Source: Chitinivibrionales bacterium (GTDB lineage: Bacteria; Fibrobacterota; Chitinivibrionia; Chitinivibrionales; FEN-1185). From it: a DNA stretch of 17,864 bases. Every line of letters begins with the position of its first letter. The first letter of the stretch is position 1. A model generated the notes under the pieces. It did no database searches. It was given only the letters and a program-made list of their open reading frames with translations, and had not been told where the DNA came from. The stretch lies in assembly GCA_028718065.1 (NCBI GenBank), contig JAQUMP010000009.1:1-17864 (forward strand), written 5' to 3'. This document shows, piece by piece, positions 14,201 to 17,864 of this stretch. The position numbers and the translations under genes are program-made.

Positions 14201-14714
14201 TGTGGATTGCCTCAAAATCAAAGTAATATTCAAATTTCTGCCACCCTAAAGGACTGCCATACACATAACCGTAATTCAATGCATGGGTCGAGTTATCTCC
14301 TGTGACCCAATAGCGCCCATACATGTCAAATAGCCTTCCCCCGTCGGTCTTATAATATCCCGAAACCCGGCAAATTTTCCCGTTCATATTGGTGACAGTA
14401 TTAGACGGCAAAGCCAAAACTCCATATTGGTAAAGACCGCTATTGTCCGTTTCAAACTTACTGCATTTTCCTCCTACGTTGGCATCTACCCCATCGTCAA
14501 TAATTACGTTGTCCGTACTATTTCTTACCAAAAACGATGTGGGTTTGTTGTCCATGGAATTGGTATAAATAATATTTTTACAACCGCATGCCTGGCAGTA
14601 TTCCGCAGTTGCTTTCTTCTGGGGTGTGGCGGCATTGACAAGGAAATATTGCGATGCACAAACCAATAACATGGCCAACACAGGGAAACGATACTGTATG
14701 AAATGTTTTTTCAT
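11217..14714 (-). CDS. Giant multidomain surface protein: jelly roll, cadherin-like repeats, Calx-beta, Pmp-like beta-helix
   Basis: This 1165-residue protein has a signal peptide (1-28). A Cys-rich start (CQACGC) leads into a carbohydrate-binding-type jelly roll (about 38-200, closing with VYIDNIEICTY). Four tandem cadherin-like beta-sandwich domains follow (about 207-305, 310-411, 415-516 and 519-619), each ending in a Y-x-V-x-V strand and joined by G-[VMT]-D linkers. A Calx-beta-like domain covers about 628-745. The right-handed beta-helix (about 753-1110) has six turns of the pattern SPxIxNCxFxxN with GGAI/GGGI loops, as in chlamydial Pmp repeats. The end is of the choice-of-anchor Q type (PCIDVGND...VDIAGKG...FGAYEYRP). 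There is no T9SS-type tail. Likely role is adhesion or polysaccharide binding at the surface. The ATG at 14714 has CGGAG (14722-14726); an earlier in-frame ATG at 14759 would overlap the upstream stop. Confidence 0.85.
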   Translation of the reverse strand: MKKHFIQYRFPVLAMLLVCASQYFLVNAATPQKKATAEYCQACGCKNIIYTNSMDNKPTSFLVRNSTDNVIIDDGVDANVGGKCSKFETDNSGLYQYGVLALPSNTVTNMNGKICRVSGYYKTDGGRLFDMYGRYWVTGDNSTHALNYGYVYGSPLGWQKFEYYFDFEAIHNLSAVQFLVRSPDNNTYVYIDNIEICTYTKDETNNIAVLSNLTFAAGASPVTLLPSFESFATGYTAKVISNDPSITITATPKVVGSSITMKYNGTVIATSGTGTATLAAGLNNYVTIEVTKSNYIPMQYTVQVQKGTDPALSDLALFQGVDVAVPLSPLPLENIATTTHFEASVLADISSVNVMPTALDNASTITINGTITVVSGAHSIPITLETGTNDIKIQTTAPSGGKTANYSITVNRGVDTRLKTLVINDPSANPIPYTPVVSWPVIATTYNFNVNNLDPTIPSVNLIAQANDPNAIMCFAINKSVVPNPISIPFGKTDIEIIISSPDKLRSNSYWVTFTKGMDASLASLDFKIAGVPVPSSDITERAGGHYYDINYNPSVSQIAITPTTSDIGATLEIKIGDQITGIPSGQAVNITLSATQPKSVTFFVTARDGTIEEYDVQLWPETIAATPAIISFNTAASSASGPSSLPQPKISVSIRAASAADLVKTVNYTATGTGGTATGGGVDYTLANGTLNFDAINTTATIPLTVVANPFPHGVNEIVNITLFNPSNGAILGTPSTFAYTINEVNPVLTPTLYVQSNITTSGSGSSWGDGKAFKYLQDALTAARNSGGGVTEIRVAAGTYYPDETASNPTGAPHPRTATFALVSNVNMIGGYPANGGQSSDPITNETILSGDLLKNDGNNFANYGENAYTVVTGNNNAIIDGFTIAHGCANDYYGGNNEGAGMLNFTVSPTIENCTFLDNYAYFHEDQGGGSGHYAGAGAGILNDYASPVIINCDFIGNYSAAGGGICNFDGSSPSVSNCYFYGNQGISGGGINNENSSPSILSCVFIANVGSQGGAIKNYYHSSPLILNCTMTQNVADIFWGGALLNYYDANTEIVNCIIWDNQDEISNNVESIPIISYSDIRNSGGSGNWNANFGTDAGNNIDADPVFTTNYYLGSTSPCIDVGNDTRAPTFDKDHNSRVDIAGKGNAGTLSDFGAYEYRP

Positions 14715-14721
14715 TATTCCG

Positions 14722-14726
14722 CTCCG
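14722..14726 (-). promoter_or_regulatory. Ribosome binding site of the beta-helix gene
   Basis: CGGAG on the minus strand, seven bases before the ATG at 14714, where a clear signal peptide begins. It decides against the overlapping ATG at 14759. Confidence 0.6.
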
Positions 14727-14755
14727 AATTTTTATAGGCAATCCTGGGAAAACAA

Positions 14756-17700
14756 TCATTCTTTAAAGACCCCTTTTTCGATAAGCCGCCCAAAGACATC
14801 GTATTTAAAATAGCGTGCATGATTATTGGCGTCTACCATGGTGATCGGTAGCCCCATATTCATATCGTAATAAAAGGTCGAAATCTGCGCCTTTGCCGGA
14901 TAAAACCGGATATCGTCCATATAAAATTCTTTTCCCGCATCAGTTGAAACAGTTCCAATTGCAATTCGCATAAAGGTAGAAGGAGAAAAATCATGGCATG
15001 TTATTTTAAATTCTACTAATTGCCATTTATCGGACACTAAGCCATCCTTTACGACATCATGAACTATTGTGGGCGTACATAGATTGTTGGATATTACCCC
15101 AAGCGAGAACTGCACTCGATTAGTACCATTAATCGGCAAAATCCAGGCGGAAAAAACATAATCTTGATTATATTGGACTTGGACATATTTAGTAGGTCCA
15201 AAACAATTTTTCACATGCAGCGATTTATTTCCAAAATGTACAGGCGAGGAAACCAATTCAAGCGCGTCACAGGTTTGGTCCGGAGTTTCCAGACAATTGT
15301 TTTTCTGCCATCCGTTCGGCACATCAAAAAAATATTGATTCTCCAAGTCTTCGTAATCGCAGGTGTAAACTCCGCATTCCTTTGCAGAAGCATTATCGAT
15401 TTTGCCGATAACACCATTAAATAAGGGATGATATACCAGGGTATAAGGAACATTAACCCCGTTAAACTGCGTGAGAGGACGAGAGAATCTATCGATTGAA
15501 TCTATTATTCTTGTAGAAATCCAATTAGGGTACGTGGTCGGAAATAGTCGTGTTCCGGGACCGATTTCCGACCCGGTAGGAGATATAGTAGAGGTAATCG
15601 GCCAAGTAAAATCATTGTCGGTTATGCCATTCCAGGAAAAGTCCGCGTGAGTTTCAAAACGTGTCTGGCCTGAGGAGCCGAGAGGATTCGGTGGGATGCG
15701 GGTGAGTGAAAATTGGGTGAATTTAGCTGACTGAATATTGGTTATAAGTGAAATATTATCCGGAATCACATTGCCGTTATTGGCCGAAACCAATGAACCG
15801 CCATCAAGAGACACGGTATTCTTGCTATGCATATTATCAAGAAAATCCTTTTGACCGGAATTGCCGGTTGTAAGTAAAAACCTGAATGGGATTTTTATAT
15901 CAAGCTTAATTGAACTGGTTGCACCTGTTACCAGCGTGGCAAGGGCATTTCCCGTGAGGGCGTCGAACAAACCGAATTTTGTGGTCTTGGGGACCCTATC
16001 GGTTTTGTCTGTTATGGAGACTAAAAATGGCTTGCTCCGGACAACATCGGTAATTGTTTTTTCATAATAATGGTAAGAATTACTTATCTTGACTGCATCC
16101 CTTCTTATGGAGCGCTCCTGGATCAGGCCTAGCGGTTTATCACCTCCCAGACGGGCATCAGAACCTAAACCGGTAACGACACCGATACCTGGCCTATTAA
16201 GTTCCTCACTAAAAGCATATTCCTTGTCGCTCTCCGCGATTATTTTTTCCGTAGCGCCGCTCTTTTTTATTTGCTGAACGCTTTTAGTTAAGCCAGCCAG
16301 ACTGCTATGATCGAAAACAGTAAGTACTTTTAAAGTAGGGTCGAGTCCTCCGGGTTTAGAAGTAGAATGGAGTTCCGAACTAATTAATGAGGTAAGAGTT
16401 CCATTTATTTTAATTAAATCATTAAAGGTAAAATAATTATACCGCGTTAAGCCATTTACACCATTATCGCCCGACTTATAATCCGGTGAGGTTTGCCGGA
16501 CTTCGACGGTTGGGTAAATAACCGTTGTATTGCCGGTAGTATACATGGGCTCGATTGAACGGATTGTTTTATTGGTTGAATTAGGAACCCGGTTTATGCC
16601 AACCAGTTTTACATCCCCCGAACTCGATGCATCGTATTTAATTGTTGCTATGGAGCTATTCTCCATATATATACCAGAAGCAATTTTTACCATTTTCACA
16701 ACATTATTATTCTTTTTTCGATAGGTTGATGGGAAATCAATATTATCCGATGCTTGGATCGCCCCATTGACAGCGATTTCAATATGTCGCTTTGCCGTCG
16801 TAACCGGTTGCGCAGGATTTCTATAAAACAGATACAAATCATAGTACTTACCAGCAACATCGCTAAAAGAAAATACGACCTGCTTACCAACGTCGAAATT
16901 GATTAATTCTGAATGTTGGACTCCTACATAAGGGGGATATGGAGGAACGGAACCTCCTGGGGGAAAGGGATCGCTCCATATAATTTGATCATCCGGTTGC
17001 ATTCCATTGCTGTAGGTTAATAAATCATTGCTATAATGTTGCCCCCCTGGAAGCGCTGGAAGCACATAAACGCTACCGGCTTCGTGAGAATCCTGCACAA
17101 TGTACATCTGGGGCAAGCCTTGGTTCGCGGAATATTCTGCCGGGGTGGTAAAAAGTTTGGGGACTGCTGCTTCGGGAACCTCGGCCATGACCCCGGATAG
17201 AGGATAATCATATGCCGTAGTTTTTACTCCGGAGCCGGAATTGCTCCTTAATTTAGACACCCTTATTCCGTCGCAAATACCCTGGGTCGGCCATATTCCC
17301 TTAATGTCGATATGGATGTTCTGTCCGCTAGGAATATAAAGGTGGCGGTCGATAATCATTGTTTTTGCCGTTTTGTCAATATTGAGGGCCCTATACATAT
17401 AGCACAATCTCGTAAAAGTATGGTCGGTGCCGATTTCCGTACCAGAAATATAGACGATAATCAGCATGCCGTTTTCCCAATTGGTAAAATCGATACCCGG
17501 AGCGGGATCTAATACAAGCTCGGTTTCGGTCCCCCCCACATGTGCAGCGACGCGACTGGTATAATAGGCGCTATTTCCAAACATTTCAAGGTCACCGGTG
17601 TTGTTTTTATAATTTGGATTGTATTGATTCATTTGGGCAAGAGCGTTCCAACTGGACTTGGCCTGGTCTCTTTCGTAGTCAACTTCTATCGTACCGCAGG

Positions 17701-17864
17701 AAGGCAACAATATTTTAGAAAGGTTCCAGTTAACACCTTGCTGCAAATCCGTAGCTCCAGGGTATTTTGCTTTTTTAAATCCCCAAGAATCGACATCTTC
17801 GTGGTTTACGTAGGGGGCATCGGCATTCTGATATTTAAACATGCTCGAAGGCATATTAACCGGG
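14756..17864 (-). CDS. C-terminal part of a giant RHS/YD-repeat-type surface protein (5' end outside window)
   Basis: About 1035 residues are visible and the frame stays open through the right edge. Positions are counted from the Met at 17854, which is probably internal. The motif LPSCGTIEVDYERDQ (50-64) resembles the LPSGG-x-I-x-x-x-YESDDY region of large RHS-like proteins of Bacteroidota. A long beta-rich part with no recognised domain follows. A jelly-roll carbohydrate-binding-like domain lies at about 838-988, ending FYMDDIRFYP. The final 44 residues (989-1032) form a single YD repeat: FYYDMNMGLPITMVDANNHARYFKYDVFGRLIEKG. The protein stops directly after this, with no RHS core barrel repeats or toxin tail downstream. 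It is most likely exported to the cell surface; function is unknown. Its stop is 41 bp before the next gene's start. Confidence 0.8.
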   Translation of the reverse strand, partial: PVNMPSSMFKYQNADAPYVNHEDVDSWGFKKAKYPGATDLQQGVNWNLSKILLPSCGTIEVDYERDQAKSSWNALAQMNQYNPNYKNNTGDLEMFGNSAYYTSRVAAHVGGTETELVLDPAPGIDFTNWENGMLIIVYISGTEIGTDHTFTRLCYMYRALNIDKTAKTMIIDRHLYIPSGQNIHIDIKGIWPTQGICDGIRVSKLRSNSGSGVKTTAYDYPLSGVMAEVPEAAVPKLFTTPAEYSANQGLPQMYIVQDSHEAGSVYVLPALPGGQHYSNDLLTYSNGMQPDDQIIWSDPFPPGGSVPPYPPYVGVQHSELINFDVGKQVVFSFSDVAGKYYDLYLFYRNPAQPVTTAKRHIEIAVNGAIQASDNIDFPSTYRKKNNNVVKMVKIASGIYMENSSIATIKYDASSSGDVKLVGINRVPNSTNKTIRSIEPMYTTGNTTVIYPTVEVRQTSPDYKSGDNGVNGLTRYNYFTFNDLIKINGTLTSLISSELHSTSKPGGLDPTLKVLTVFDHSSLAGLTKSVQQIKKSGATEKIIAESDKEYAFSEELNRPGIGVVTGLGSDARLGGDKPLGLIQERSIRRDAVKISNSYHYYEKTITDVVRSKPFLVSITDKTDRVPKTTKFGLFDALTGNALATLVTGATSSIKLDIKIPFRFLLTTGNSGQKDFLDNMHSKNTVSLDGGSLVSANNGNVIPDNISLITNIQSAKFTQFSLTRIPPNPLGSSGQTRFETHADFSWNGITDNDFTWPITSTISPTGSEIGPGTRLFPTTYPNWISTRIIDSIDRFSRPLTQFNGVNVPYTLVYHPLFNGVIGKIDNASAKECGVYTCDYEDLENQYFFDVPNGWQKNNCLETPDQTCDALELVSSPVHFGNKSLHVKNCFGPTKYVQVQYNQDYVFSAWILPINGTNRVQFSLGVISNNLCTPTIVHDVVKDGLVSDKWQLVEFKITCHDFSPSTFMRIAIGTVSTDAGKEFYMDDIRFYPAKAQISTFYYDMNMGLPITMVDANNHARYFKYDVFGRLIEKGVFKE

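Overview
The window reads almost entirely on the minus strand. About 17.5 kb is packed with twelve co-directional genes separated by gaps of no more than 92 bp, several with overlapping stop and start codons. I see no tRNA, rRNA, CRISPR array, transposase or integrase. The gene content suggests a Gram-negative bacterium of the Fibrobacterota/Bacteroidota broad group. One secreted protein ends in a type IX secretion (T9SS) type A-like sorting tail. Another belongs to the large RHS-like proteins common in that group. A pilus/type II secretion machine with an outer-membrane secretin and a GspE/PilB ATPase is also present, which fits Fibrobacterota-like lineages better than typical Bacteroidota. 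This placement is inference.

In transcription order (right to left), the first block (17864-9302) encodes exported surface proteins. It holds the C-terminal part of a very large RHS/YD-repeat-type protein, cut by the window edge, and a 1165-residue protein with a jelly-roll domain, four cadherin-like beta-sandwich repeats, a Calx-beta-like domain and a Pmp-like beta-helix. A small periplasmic or secreted coiled-coil protein with a terminal CxxC motif and a 444-residue Ig-fold protein with the sorting tail follow.

The second block (9285-2953) is a type II secretion/type IV pilus-like assembly module. Its order is GspE/PilB-type ATPase, secretin with three STN/N0-like domains, a PilM-PilN fusion resembling GspL, a PilO/GspM-like protein and a PilP/GspC-like protein. 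Inner-membrane platform protein GspF/PilC, pilins and prepilin peptidase are not in the window.

The third block (2895-297) starts only 57 bp after the pilus genes. It is a complete type I Thoeris anti-phage system: thsA (SIR2-SLOG NADase effector), a canonical thsB (MTH538-type TIR), and a second, different TIR protein translationally coupled to it. By family knowledge, the TIR enzymes sense infection and make a cyclic ADP-ribose isomer. That signal binds the SLOG domain of ThsA and switches on NAD+ depletion by the SIR2 domain. The second TIR probably widens phage recognition.

The remaining 1-296 holds no convincing large gene. It contains a GC-rich, strongly self-complementary stretch (about 57-177) of unknown nature and a possible 29-codon basic micro-ORF (191-280). 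The most interesting points are the two-TIR Thoeris operon joined to a pilus/secretion operon, the three-STN secretin with a reduced GspL-like partner set, and the unexplained structured element downstream of the defence genes.
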